From Acanthaster planci (lineage: Eukaryota; Echinodermata; Asteroidea; Valvatida; Acanthasteridae), in NCBI RefSeq assembly GCF_001949145.1, contig NW_019091390.1, positions 1,004,237 to 1,064,647 of the forward strand: a stretch of 60,411 nt of DNA, in the 5' to 3' direction. The notes under the pieces were generated by a model that saw only the letters and a list, made by a program, of their open reading frames with translations, was not told where the DNA came from and did no database searches. The stretch's first letter is position 1. Every line of letters starts with the position of its first letter. Positions 46,801 to 56,400 of the stretch are shown one piece after another. Both the position numbers and the translations under genes were made by a program.

Positions 46801-49800
46801 TGAAATGACTGCACATATGTGTGGAATTGGATTTGTTAGTGTGAAACATGTTTGTACAGGATTTCGTTCAATAGCTTGACGACTTTCCAGTATACTTTTT
46901 TCAGAGTAGTGTAAGATTCTCGAATACAAGTTACAACGGGAACACGCAGAAAACCTGAAAAGGGCTCAAAATGAGAAAGACACAATCTGTATATGATGGG
47001 CAAACATGCACTAAAGAACGGAGTGGCAAATGGTGATTTAAATCCATATTTAGTTTTCAAATTGTGGAGTTTAAATATTCTTCAGACATTATGAAAGTGT
47101 TGGTATCAGTGACATGTTTATTGATATTTGTTGGATTATTTCACATTTAAGATCCAGTGTAGCTCCAAGAACATCAAAATCTACATCTAAGGCAAATGAT
47201 GGATTGATCAATTAATATGATTTGAATTTCTGGCTGATTGTCCTCTGTCTAGGCCATCGATAAGTTTACAGAGTGCATCGCCTCCCAGCAACAGTGGCGG
47301 CAGTTCCACCACATCTGCTACTGGGAGCTCATGTGGTGCCACGCCTTCAATCTGGACTGGCTGATGGCCTGCAAGTATGCCGACAAGCTCTGCAAGGAGA
47401 GCCGGTGGTCAAAGGTCAGCGGGCATGCTCAGTCTGTCATGGCTAGTTGTGAAGCGCGCTGGTGGTGCCAGATTTCATAGAGCTGTCAAGCAGGACAAAT
47501 TGTGCTAAGCAAAACAGCTGTGAACTACTCATCATAAGTAGTGAAGTTCCCATAACGTTTTGGCTGGCAGCCTAGCTTTGTTGAGCACATTCTGTCCAGC
47601 AAATTTTAGTGTGATTTGGAGATCTGTGAACCGGTCCACTCTGCCCACTGGGAACTCATCTGAATACTTCCTTTCTGTTTAATCTGGCCATGAGTTTCCT
47701 CGAGTAGCCGGTGACTTTTTTTTTCCTAGCTACCAGCACTTAACAGTTCAATGTGGCAAATGGCAGTACATTGGGCGCCTGAGGGAGCCAAGGATGCCAT
47801 GTGCTGTGTGCCCCCAAGGGGCTAAAAAAAGATCCCACATTGTGCCAAGAAGTCTTTGTTGTTGACCCCTTCAGGCCACCTACTTCTACCAGCAAGCCTG
47901 CTTCCTGTCCATGTGCCCGGACCAGACCGAGCAGACCAGGAAGAGTTTGAACGCGATGTTCCGTAAGGTGCCAGACTTCAAGCAGCGGGTGGCGGGCAAG
48001 TCCATCCCGTTTGAGAAGTTTGCCGTCCAGAAGTGCAAGAAATTTCTTGAGCACGGCATTGAAAACACCCTTGCTGGCTTGGTGAGTTTAAAAAAACAAC
48101 TTTTTTCTCCTTATTTTGAAGTTTCAAAATAAATTTTGATTTGATTTGTGGATGTTTAAATAAAGGGTTACACTTATTGCCAAGAACATTATATCTGACT
48201 TATATAGACTTCTAGTCACGGACAGAACTTGATTTTTTTTTCTGTCTGTAGGAACTGATATATACATGGAATGGATTTGACATTATTGGCCAAAAGGAGG
48301 AGCTGTTACTGCCTGTAATTGACATTGTGGAATCAACAATCAAAAACCTCAATAAAACAAAAGGTTGGTCAGAATAACAGTGTACCTGTGCTTAAGGCAC
48401 ACTGTATTCAGGTAGCAAACTGATTCTAAAACCTACACTGTACAGTGTGCTGGCTGGTCTGTGTTGTTACGATCGAGTGATGTTTGCATTCCGACCACAA
48501 GCTGCCATTGGCTGCTCTTTTACCCGCGCGTCGGGGCTACCATTGTACTATAGTCTCCTATCTGTTTTGATCATAAAGTCAGGGATGTGTCCGTTGTAGC
48601 CATCTCTGTGTTAACCTTGCTTGCAAGTTTGGTATAACCACCTGTTGGTTGCAAACACCTGTGTTTCAAGGCCCTGGTTCATTGTGGCTGGACTCATTGG
48701 ATACCTGTCTGTTGGAGTCACCTGTGTCATGTGGCAGCCTGTTCAGAAGATTGCCAAATTCTGAAGTGAAATAAAAGAGTGTTATTAGTGACTGAATCCC
48801 AGGAAATCAGCATTTTGTCTATTTTCTTGTTTCAGTTTACTTTAAAAAGAATAGACTTGGCTGTTCTTCTGATGTATCCCTTGGTTTGAAAAATGATCAT
48901 CATGTTGGCTGAAAGGTTGAGGGTTTCCATCGATTTACATCATGCAAAATTCTCTTGACAAACCTTCCTACTTGAAAGTGGCCGCTTGGGTCACCAATGT
49001 CCTGCTGTGAATATTTTAGAGATGTGCTTGTCTGTGGCATTCAGGTGGCAACGTGTGTTACTCCGATGACTACGGACTGGCCATGCTGCTCAAAGGCCTG
49101 TGCTTGAGATCTCTTAGGAGGCCGTCACAGGCCGAGATGTGCTTCCAGGAAGTCATCGAACAGTGAGTTTATCTACATTTGCTTTGCTCGCCAACTGTAA
49201 CGTTGATTTGCCGGCGCTGACAAACACTGGTGGGAATTTTGAAAGCCAAAGTTTCTGTGTCTCTTAGTTCTGTGAAGGGAGAGCTTTCCCACAGTAGGCA
49301 ACACCAAGAAGGCTCATGGCTTAACCGTTTTATTTGTGCGGCTAAAGAGAAAGGGAGACACAAGACAGAACAGAATGTGATGAACAAGAGCAGAACAAGA
49401 TATAGAACTTACTTAGATAAGTGCCTAGAGTCACTCTCACAGTAGAATATGATGAAGATATTTTGATGGCTGTGCGAAGTGTTCCAGAGTCTTTCTTGAA
49501 TAGGTGTTTCTGGAGCACATGCGACATGGCTCTGGCCAACAGAAATAGACTTTATTGTGATGCTGCCATGTTTGTCTTGTTCCCTTCAGACCCATTGGCA
49601 ATAGTAATACAACTTCACATTTTGAAAAAGGGAACAGACTATTTTCCCTTCCGTTCCGTTCCCTTCCCAGCCTCAGTTTGGTTACGTTGTGTGAATGGCA
49701 GAAAAAAACAAGATGGCTGCCCCATGATAGAGACCTCACAGTCTTCAGAGTTATAAAGCCCTCCATCAGACGGAGGAGCAGTAAACTCTCGTAACATCTT

Positions 49801-50857
49801 CTCTGTGCTCTTTCTGTGACAGAGAGGGTAAGATCTTGTACAACAACTATCTGGTTCCCTACGCCACGATGGAGCTGGGCCTTCTTTACTTACAACACAA
49901 CCGACTGAGTGAAGCCAAACTGTTCCTCCTTCAGTCCAGGTCTGTAAACTAAATCCTACTCGCTGGACTGAAAAGCAAAGAGGTTTGCCCACTAAACCAG
50001 GTTTACCTGAGGGATATTTAGGCCAAAGAGATGATATCTTGTTACTCCGCCAAATGAATGAATGAAAACGAACTAATGCGGTGTTCAATAATGACAGTCT
50101 GAAAGGAGAGGATATATTTTCAGATAAACATCAAATGGCAAATTCTTTTCTGACAAAAAGATATTTTCCTCACTGTCCTGTGAGAACTAGTGTTCCCCAC
50201 TGAGCGGTTGATTTAGTGTATTTTAGTAGAGATCCTCTGACATATTCCTGCCATTTAAAAAAAAAAATGACCTTTGATTAAAATGAATTAATTAAAGAGG
50301 ATTCTTGAAGGAACTCATTAACCCTAACAGTCCTCAATCCCTCACCTGTTGGAGGACTGTTAGGGTTAAGATTGTGCATGTGGCGAGTATGTGCAGCATG
50401 TAATACGACCCATAAGATTTGAACCAATCAAAGATGCCAGCATCTTCACAGGAAAGGATCTGCAGCGAAGCAGTGCATGGATAGAAAAGATAGAAATCAC
50501 TCTCATAAAGTACACAAAGTTTTGTGTTCTATGGCAGAAGACATTCAATAGCTTTTGAACACATGCAGAGATCAGCACAACCGTAAACTTTTCAACAAAG
50601 GTCTTCTGTTCTCTCTCCTGATTTGCACCAAGCGCAGGAGCAAGAAGAAGTTTATGCTGGAAAACAAGCTCCACTTCAAGGTGCACTCGGCCGTCAACAA
50701 TCTGCGGGTCAAGCTGGAAGCGGCCAGCAACAACAACCACACCGCCTCCACGCAGGACCTTGATTCGCTGGACGAGGAGTCCATCGCAGAGGGAGAGAAT
50801 GGGCAGGACGGAGCTGCGGTGTCCATGGCAACAGAAGACGCCATCAGCCAGAGCTGA
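31850..50857 (+). CDS. TTC39: Tetratricopeptide repeat protein 39 (TTC39A/B-type), complete, 15 coding exons
   Basis: Coding exons: 31850-31885, 32478-32509, 38702-38806, 39302-39510, 44335-44467, 44686-44785, 45276-45341, 45909-46017, 46479-46606, 47253-47414, 47875-48081, 48252-48363, 49045-49162, 49823-49939, 50638-50857. Phases match at every junction, giving 1854 nt and 617 aa, within the family range. All introns are GT-AG. Family-typical segments: FLNNNFNEARSRLKPW (43-58), MYHALGYGTISYLQAIMTF, FIKGGLKIRSGHQSYK (157-172), LLEFIGFSG (217-225), HHICYWELMW (325-334), CKESRWSK (353-360), AGKSIPFEKFAVQK (400-413), NYLVPYATMELGLLY (514-528). This is the Iml2/TTC39 (DUF3808) helical-repeat fold. 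Vertebrate TTC39B affects sterol metabolism through LXR turnover and yeast Iml2 is linked to lipid droplets; any such role here is inference. The C-terminal 45 residues are Asn/Asp/Glu/Ser-rich and probably disordered. Assignment to A or B is not possible by eye. Met-27 in exon 3 is a possible alternative start. Confidence 0.96.
32510..38701 (+). other. TTC39 intron 2 (6.2 kb), with possible regulatory blocks
   Basis: No coding exon is recognised on either strand. The intron holds TACATG repeats and two A+T-rich blocks with homeodomain/POU-like words (TGAATATTCATGCC at about 33348, ATTAATATTCATGCATG at about 34965). The second is followed by CCACACCCAC and CCACGTGAC. A further block at 36950-37600 is less repetitive and contains ATTTATTAATCCC and GTCATTAATCACTGATG. 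These are plausible conserved non-coding elements but only a comparison could show it. Confidence 0.45.
35905..35928. repeat. TACATG palindromic hexamer array
   Basis: Four uninterrupted copies of the hexamer GTACAT/TACATG, the longest such run in the window. It is self-complementary, so it can form cruciform or hairpin structures. Confidence 0.9.
40201..40428. mobile_element. Foldback/TIR element with perfect 15-bp ends, plus related fragment at 40755-40840
   Basis: ATAAATTAGGGGTCC (40201-40215) is perfectly inverted at 40414-40428. Inside the arms GTCATGTCTGAC and, inverted, GTTACATCTGACC continue the similarity with gaps. The right-hand sequence (GGTCAGATGTAACAGGGAC, then CACACCTTTGGACC and GAACGACCCATATGTACA) recurs as a diverged direct copy at about 40755-40840 (GGTTAGGTGTAGCAGGGAC, then ACACCTTTGACC and GAATGGCCCACATGTACA). 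No ORF is present and the family is unknown to me. Confidence 0.65.
43392..43452. repeat. Short inverted repeat CCATGG-centred, shared with 29577-29593
   Basis: CCTTACTTCCATGGGTA (43392-43408) pairs with TACCCATGGAGGTAGGA (43436-43452), two to three mismatches. The right arm shares the 17-mer CCATGGAGGTAGGAAAA with 29577-29593 in POLR2E intron 1. Two unlinked occurrences of a 17-mer suggest a dispersed element. Confidence 0.5.
47471..47610. repeat. Interspersed repeat, copy B (foldback version of copy A)
   Basis: This lies in TTC39 intron 10. It starts GATTTCATAGAGCTGTCAAG, the inverse of the end of copy A, and further on has CGTTTTGGCTGGCAGCCTAG, matching the start of copy A in direct orientation. 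The right half (GAGCACATTCTGTCCAGCAA) looks like a diverged inverse of the left half, so the complete element may be a foldback with two arms. Confidence 0.5.
50318..50369. mobile_element. TTAA-flanked palindromic element, copy 1 (52 bp)
   Basis: TTAACCCTAACAGTCCTC (50318-50335) is perfectly inverted at 50352-50369, leaving a 16-base loop AATCCCTCACCTGTTG. It lies in TTC39 intron 14, inside the gene. A second copy is at 53418-53476. TTAA at both ends followed by CCC matches what piggyBac-superfamily insertions look like (TTAA target, CCC ends), so a tiny MITE of that type is the best guess. Confidence 0.75.
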
Positions 50858-51225
50858 GACTTAAATGGATCGGCGGATTGGGGGGACGGGACTCACCTAA
50901 GATCGATTAGGAATTGTGCAGAAAGTGCCAACGCAAAGAGCAATCACCGTATCATTTGTCAGTGGGTATTGGCTTTGTGGACAAAATGTAGAGGGCGCTG
51001 TGAGTTCTTGCTATGAAATACAAAAAAGATAGAAATTTATTAAACAGGTTATCAGCCGGACATGAGGATTGGTACAGTAATAAGCAATTCTCAGCAGATT
51101 TGGGACCTGATACTTAGATTTGTCGAGGAGATTTGTGTACGTCCTTGGCAACCCCTATAAAGTGTGCTCTGGATGTTGTTGGATTTGCCAAGAGTAACGA
51201 GCAATGCATCATAAATATACTTTCA

Positions 51226-51231
51226 AATAAA
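51226..51231 (+). terminator. Candidate poly(A) signal of TTC39
   Basis: AATAAA lies 369 bases after the TTC39 stop codon, in an A+T-rich stretch. It is the first canonical signal downstream. Weaker ATTAAA variants occur near 52550 and 52635, so a longer 3' UTR that includes the tRNA-like array is possible. Confidence 0.45.
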
Positions 51232-51828
51232 CAAAAAATGGACAGATTGTTTTCATCTACAGCGTAATATTCTAAGAGTCACGAATGGTTCATATTACAG
51301 ACTCCTTCTACCTGAAGGTGGCACAGTGTAGCATAAAGACGAGGATGAATGAAGAATAGCATTATTATAAGAGGAACGTATCTTAGACCATAATAGGGAG
51401 TCTGCAATAGTTGGGTTTATTTTCAACTAAACTGTGGAAGCGTTGTGAATTGATAAACTGCGGGGTTGTCCTCAAATGAAATTCGGAAAGAGAGTGTAAA
51501 AATAATTGCTAACATGAGGTGAAGAGTTACAAGAATGCTCCTGGAGACAAAATGAAAGGATATCTTGCATATTTGATTTCATGACTATAAGATATTTTTG
51601 AGAGACAACAAATTATTTATAAGAATTGTCCTTGGGCAGAATTGGCCCAAAGAAGGTTGTGTTGTCAATGAAATATGTTTGAAGATACACAGTGTCGAAA
51701 AAAGAATCGTTTGAAGAATGTTGTACGTGTACGGGGGTATTTTTGAAGTTAAAGTGTCGAGTGTTTTTAAGAAGTAATTTTAAGCACAGGTTTATGGCAT
51801 GTGAGTTGCACATCTTAAGCAGAGATAT

Positions 51829-51907
51829 TGGACAGGATGTAGATGTATCTCAGTTGGTAAAGAACCATAGCGGGTAGTTGTTCGATGGTTATGGGTTCAT
51901 ATCCCAC
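51829..51907 (+). repeat. tRNA-like unit 1 (tRNA-derived, SINE-type)
   Basis: The A-box-like stretch GTATCTCAGTTGGTAAAG has its CAGTTGG at 51851. The B-box-like ATGGGTTCATATCCC follows with GGTTC at 51894, spacing about 43 bases as in tRNA genes. The intervening arms do not fold into a good cloverleaf, so it is not a functional tRNA gene. It is the first of three diverged tandem units. Confidence 0.65.
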
Positions 51908-51964
51908 TTCAGTCAATTTTTGTGTTAAGACTGATCTAAGAACAAGCTTAGTTATTTATCACAT

Positions 51965-52043
51965 TGACAAATCGGGGCTGGATACACCCCAGTTGGAGCA
52001 CCAGCACAATCTTCTAGATGTTGCCGGTTCAAATCCCTCTTCA
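51965..52043 (+). repeat. tRNA-like unit 2 (tRNA-derived, SINE-type)
   Basis: It is introduced by TTGACAAATCGGGGCTGG, then ACCCCAGTTGGAGCA (CAGTTGG at 51990) and CCGGTTCAAATCCCTC (GGTTC at 52026), A-to-B spacing about 36. The B box is close to consensus. The leader resembles that of unit 3. Confidence 0.7.
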
Positions 52044-52114
52044 ACCAACTCCCCTGTCTTGTCTAGTATGGGTCAAACCCCCCCCCCCAAAAAAAACACA
52101 GTAAGTTCTTGACA

Positions 52115-52193
52115 TTGGCAAAGTGGGGCTCGATGTGCCTCAGTTGGTGGAGCTTCGGAGCGGTGTGTTTTTGGAAGTAGTAGGTTCGAATCT
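52115..52193 (+). repeat. tRNA-like unit 3 (tRNA-derived, SINE-type)
   Basis: It is introduced by TTGGCAAAGTGGGGCTCG, then GTGCCTCAGTTGGTGGAGC (CAGTTGG at 52141), the best A-box match of the three, and TAGGTTCGAATCTAGC (GGTTCGAATC at 52183). A poly(C)/poly(A) tract separates it from unit 2. A T run follows soon after, as after RNA polymerase III genes. Confidence 0.7.
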
Positions 52194-53102
52194 AGCTCAA
52201 GTCCATTTTTTTGCTCAACCTATTACCTGATCAAAGGATTCTGTTACAGCTTTCTCGCTGTGATTTGTTTCATTAGAGGCAACTGTAGATTAGATGTTAC
52301 CTACATGTAGGTGTGTTTGTTTGAGTCTGTGGTGTGCTTTTTCTTCCTTTCAAAACTCTAATCACAGATTTTCAGAAATCTGTCTCTTCTTACGTTTGTA
52401 CAATTTTTGCAATTTGATATCAATGCATTATGTTTGTTTTTAATTTAAAAATTGAATTTGCATTTTTTAACATCTTCTAATTGACAGTAATTACGTTCAT
52501 CGGGAACACATTTTATTCCATGGGTTTTGTGTTGTGCAATACAAGAAATATTAAAAGACTGTTGTAATCGCTCTGTCCATGAGGTCCCCTCTCAAGCCCG
52601 ATAAGTCATCGAAAATGTAAACTGTTGAGTAGAATTAAACCTATAAGGTTCAGGAAAATGAGGCCTGATTACTTTGGTTTGGGGTTGGGAATTTAAGCTC
52701 TTGGTGAGTCCAGGCGAGTACATGTACTCTCAATAATCGGAGTTCAAATACTTCATTTCTTGCACATCTGTATGAGGCTCTTTCCACACACACGCATTTG
52801 TACTGGGTTGTGACAGAAAGTACAAATTGCGCTGTAGTTATAGTTGGGACTAACAGCACTACGAGGAGGAAAGAATTCCATACACAGAAGCTGCTTGACA
52901 CCCCGTGCACAAAATCCTGTGAGACTGGTCTGAAAAATTCTAAGTGTTTTCCAAGTGAATACTTTAATATTTTCCCTGCCAAATGTAACTTTTTAAGACA
53001 TGTTATTGTTGTCAGATGGTTACTTGGTAACTTTAGGGGAAACTTAGTAGCTTTCGTGTATGGCATTCTTTCCGGTGTACATGTTACACAATGCAGTATC
53101 GA

Positions 53103-53328
53103 CCAAAGATTGTATAGCTCTGCCTAGCGGCGCAAGATGGATAACTCGGCCAAAAAGGTGTTATCACCGTGGGCGCCATTCAAGTGTGAACGTGTGTGTG
53201 CGTGCCTGTCGCGGTGTCGGCACCTGTGCATTAGGCGTAGTCGAACCGAAATGGTTGCAATAACAACGTTTAATGCGTTTTCACAGTGAACTTCCCCATC
53301 TTGCTACGCGGCGCTATAAGATCTTTGG
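53103..53328. mobile_element. TIR element (MITE-like), 226 bp, target duplication TATCGA(CC)
   Basis: The left end CCAAAGATTGTATAGC and inverted right end GCTATAAGATCTTTGG pair at 14 of 16 positions, and GCAAGATGG/CCATCTTGC continues the arms about 30 bases in. TATCGACC lies at 53097-53104 and again at 53329-53336, giving a 6-bp duplication outside the symmetric ends, or 8 bp if CC is counted as target. An 8-bp duplication would suggest hAT, but the ends are not classical hAT ends. The interior is CpG-rich compared with the surroundings and has no ORF of note. Confidence 0.75.
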
Positions 53329-53417
53329 TATCGACCAGTGTACACATTGTACTCAAAGTGATCATGTCAACCTAACTGTAATAAGTAGATGTGGGGACTT
53401 TTGACTTGTCCACACTA

Positions 53418-53476
53418 TTAACCCTAACCCTCCTCAATCCTTCACCTGTTGGAGGATTGAGGAAGGTTAGGGTTAA
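53418..53476. mobile_element. TTAA-flanked palindromic element, copy 2 (59 bp)
   Basis: Left arm 53418-53440 starts TTAACCCTAACCCTCCTC, and the right arm 53454-53476 ends GGTTAGGGTTAA. The 23-bp stem has one mismatch and a 13-base loop TTCACCTGTTGGA. The loop core CACCTGTTGGAGGA and the TTAACCCTAAC ends are shared with copy 1 at 50318. The arms resemble telomere repeats (TTAGGG), but this is a consequence of the short palindromic ends and not an array. Confidence 0.75.
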
Positions 53477-56400
53477 TGGAGCATAATTTGACAGTGATTA
53501 GAAATGGCAGCTGTGCAGGTTTAGACCTAGATTTATTTCTTCCCACTGGGTGTATTTTGTGGCCAAATAAAATTATTTTGTACTTAATATCAGACTTGGC
53601 CAAGTGGAATATGATGTGCATGTATCATGCGGGTCACTGTTACATTATTAAGAATATTGAGAAATGGTCCGTCAGGTCAAGTTTCTGTTGAGTCATTTAA
53701 ACTGGATTTTAAAAATGGTGGTTGCATGACACACAAGGCTACAATTTACCTGACCTTTCCCCTTTGGACTTTTAGACTACAAATGGGCTAAACGGCAAAT
53801 TGGTCAAACTTCCCAAGTCTGAAATTCAACTGCAGTTTGTCCTTTTTTTTATATGGCTCATGGTGAATGGCTCCTTGTTTCATTCTTTTTGGGGGGTCAA
53901 AATTCACCAGCATCCCTTTCATTTGAGATGTCCGAAATTGTAATCTGTACTTTTCTACAAAATGTGCTGTTTGTAAATACTGTAGGATGCAGAAACATTT
54001 GTAAACCAAGAAGGATAAATAATTTCATCATGAGATTTCTATACAGATACATACATGAATATGTAACTTACCTATTTCCACATCCAGCTAGGTTTGTGAA
54101 GTCCTTAATTCAGGATGTGTGCACACTTCACAGAATGACTTGCTATCAGACTGAGGTAATTATATCTGTCTTGTTCGCAAAACCAAACGATGTAGTCACT
54201 GGATGGGAACTCACAGGGAACATACCAACACTGCTGTGTTCTGTATCATAAAATGTCAACATTTCATTACAGTCCAAAATTGTGGAGAAACACAGACAGA
54301 TGATGGATCAGCTCGTCAGTTGCTGGTTGGTCATTGATGTCACAAGGTGATAGGGTTCCAGCCGCTTGTAAGTTGTACTCCAAAATTGGTAGTTATTTTG
54401 GTCACAGCTGTTGACAGTACCAGTACCAGTGTCACAGTACAAGCACACTGTAAGTAGTTCTTGTCCTTATGGCAGGCACCAGCCTAAATTTTTGGGAATG
54501 GGCCTGGACTTGAACATTAGGCACTTTCTGTAGTAAGTGTGTACTATGTATGTGGCTGTGGCTAGTCTCATTGTAGGCCCGTAATTGGCAAGAGTCAGAG
54601 ACATAGCCCTACTTGACTGCATTTGAGACTTACCCCCACGTCTACATGGTAAATGGGATTTTCTTCTGTTGTAGTCTGTCTTGAGCCATAAAGTTTTGTG
54701 AACTAAAATTAATATACAAATGCTTTCCTTAACTATATACCAAAAAGAGGTAGTCAAGTATATGAACGTGTCCACATGATGGCCTAAGAATTCATGTAGT
54801 AGGCCTAAATATTACTTCTGCTAGAGCTCAGATTATTTTTGGTTGTTTGCATTTTTTGTCGTTCTACAAATTGGACCCTTTACTCGTCACTTAAGACCTT
54901 TTACAATGCTTTTTAATTTGGAATGGCTTGGGGGACAACAGTTTAAGAACTCAATTGATGAAAGGTAAAGGTGACTGCTTTAATGTCTGCGTATCGTAGA
55001 TTATATCTTACCAATGAAGAACAAAACCTCAGGAATGCAATTTGTAAAGTGTAATTGCTGCAATAATAGGGTGTTTATTCTTGAACTATTTTTAGCTCAA
55101 TATGAGTAATTCAAAGATGACAGCTTGGAGCGCTCAGCTGAGATAAACCTCATCTACAGTTGTGGCAGTAGAAGTTTGTCATGAGATTTTGTTCATACAC
55201 TGTATTAAAATAAGCAAAGCTAATAAACAGAAAACCCTCACCAAGTCTGCCTGTACTTCAGTTGAATATCTTATTGATTTTGTAGTTTCACTTAAACACA
55301 AAATTCCATCTTTAGAAGACATACGTAGTCTCTGATGGGGACAGGCACACAGTAGGCACAATTCCATGTGCCTTTTTCTCAGGTTGTCATGCTGACCTTC
55401 CTTTGCCTATGAGCCCCGCGCTGGACCAAGATAGGGCGCAATTTTAGCAGTAGAGGCTCCTTTGATAGGAACTGCGCGTTGCTGGTTGACAAACAACTAT
55501 GAAACACAAGTGTTGCAGTCACATCGCTGCCAACAAAGTGAACTCTACCGACCAACATGGCTCTTTTCAACTAATGAGGGGGGTTCTTCTGCTCAGGGCG
55601 ATACTGGCCATAAACTAAATCAAATGTGTGACCTTGGCTAATCAGGTGTTTTAAATGTTGTCCCCTGGACAGAACACCTGTTTCAGCTTTTGCAATTAAC
55701 CTTGTGTCCCCCCAAATTATTCAGCTTTAGGAAGGAGACCAACAACAATTTATGGAACAGGGGTATGTCCAGATAATGGTGCTAGTTTGGTTGAGTCATG
55801 CCTCATCGGTGTCGTTTGTTGGCCCCCCTGGAAAAGATCAACTTGGGCATTCACAGGTTGGAAACGAAAGACTGGGTAAGAGCAATAAAGCAACGCAAAT
55901 ATAAAAGTTAAATTAATTGGTTGTCTTTTAATCTGGAATTTTCTTTTTTTCAACATTGGATGCTACGATGGGTCACACGCCATGCATGAAAACAATGAGA
56001 TACATATCTACATGTATGTTTGATGGGCTGTATGGGACACCGTACAGACTAATCACAAAGGGGTTTTGATCGATGTATTAAACCCATCTGGTTTCAACAG
56101 ACAAAAACACCGAGAGTTGAGGAGAGCATGTGGATCTCCGTATACTTGTCACACTAATTACAAACTACAGGGAAATCCACCATAACTCTGGACAACAGTC
56201 TTCAGAATCCAGTTTGGACAAATGTTACAAACGACAAAGTTTTCCTTTTCTTCAACATCAAGCTAAAAACATCTGGGTTTTTAAAGACAGAAACAGTTAC
56301 AACTGACGATGAATGTTGTCAAGTGTTACGTTGGATTTGCCGGCTCATTTTTTTTTTTTTTGGTAACTTGGATTTCAGTTTGAATGCCGTTCTCCTCCAA

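Noticed and set aside
50572-50844. Minus-strand ORF of 90 codons, Ser-rich.
   Set aside because: It is the antisense shadow of the last TTC39 coding exon.
53418-53476. Telomere-like TTAGGG/CCCTAA words.
   Set aside because: Only one or two units occur per arm and they are explained by the palindromic TTAA element. There is no telomeric array.
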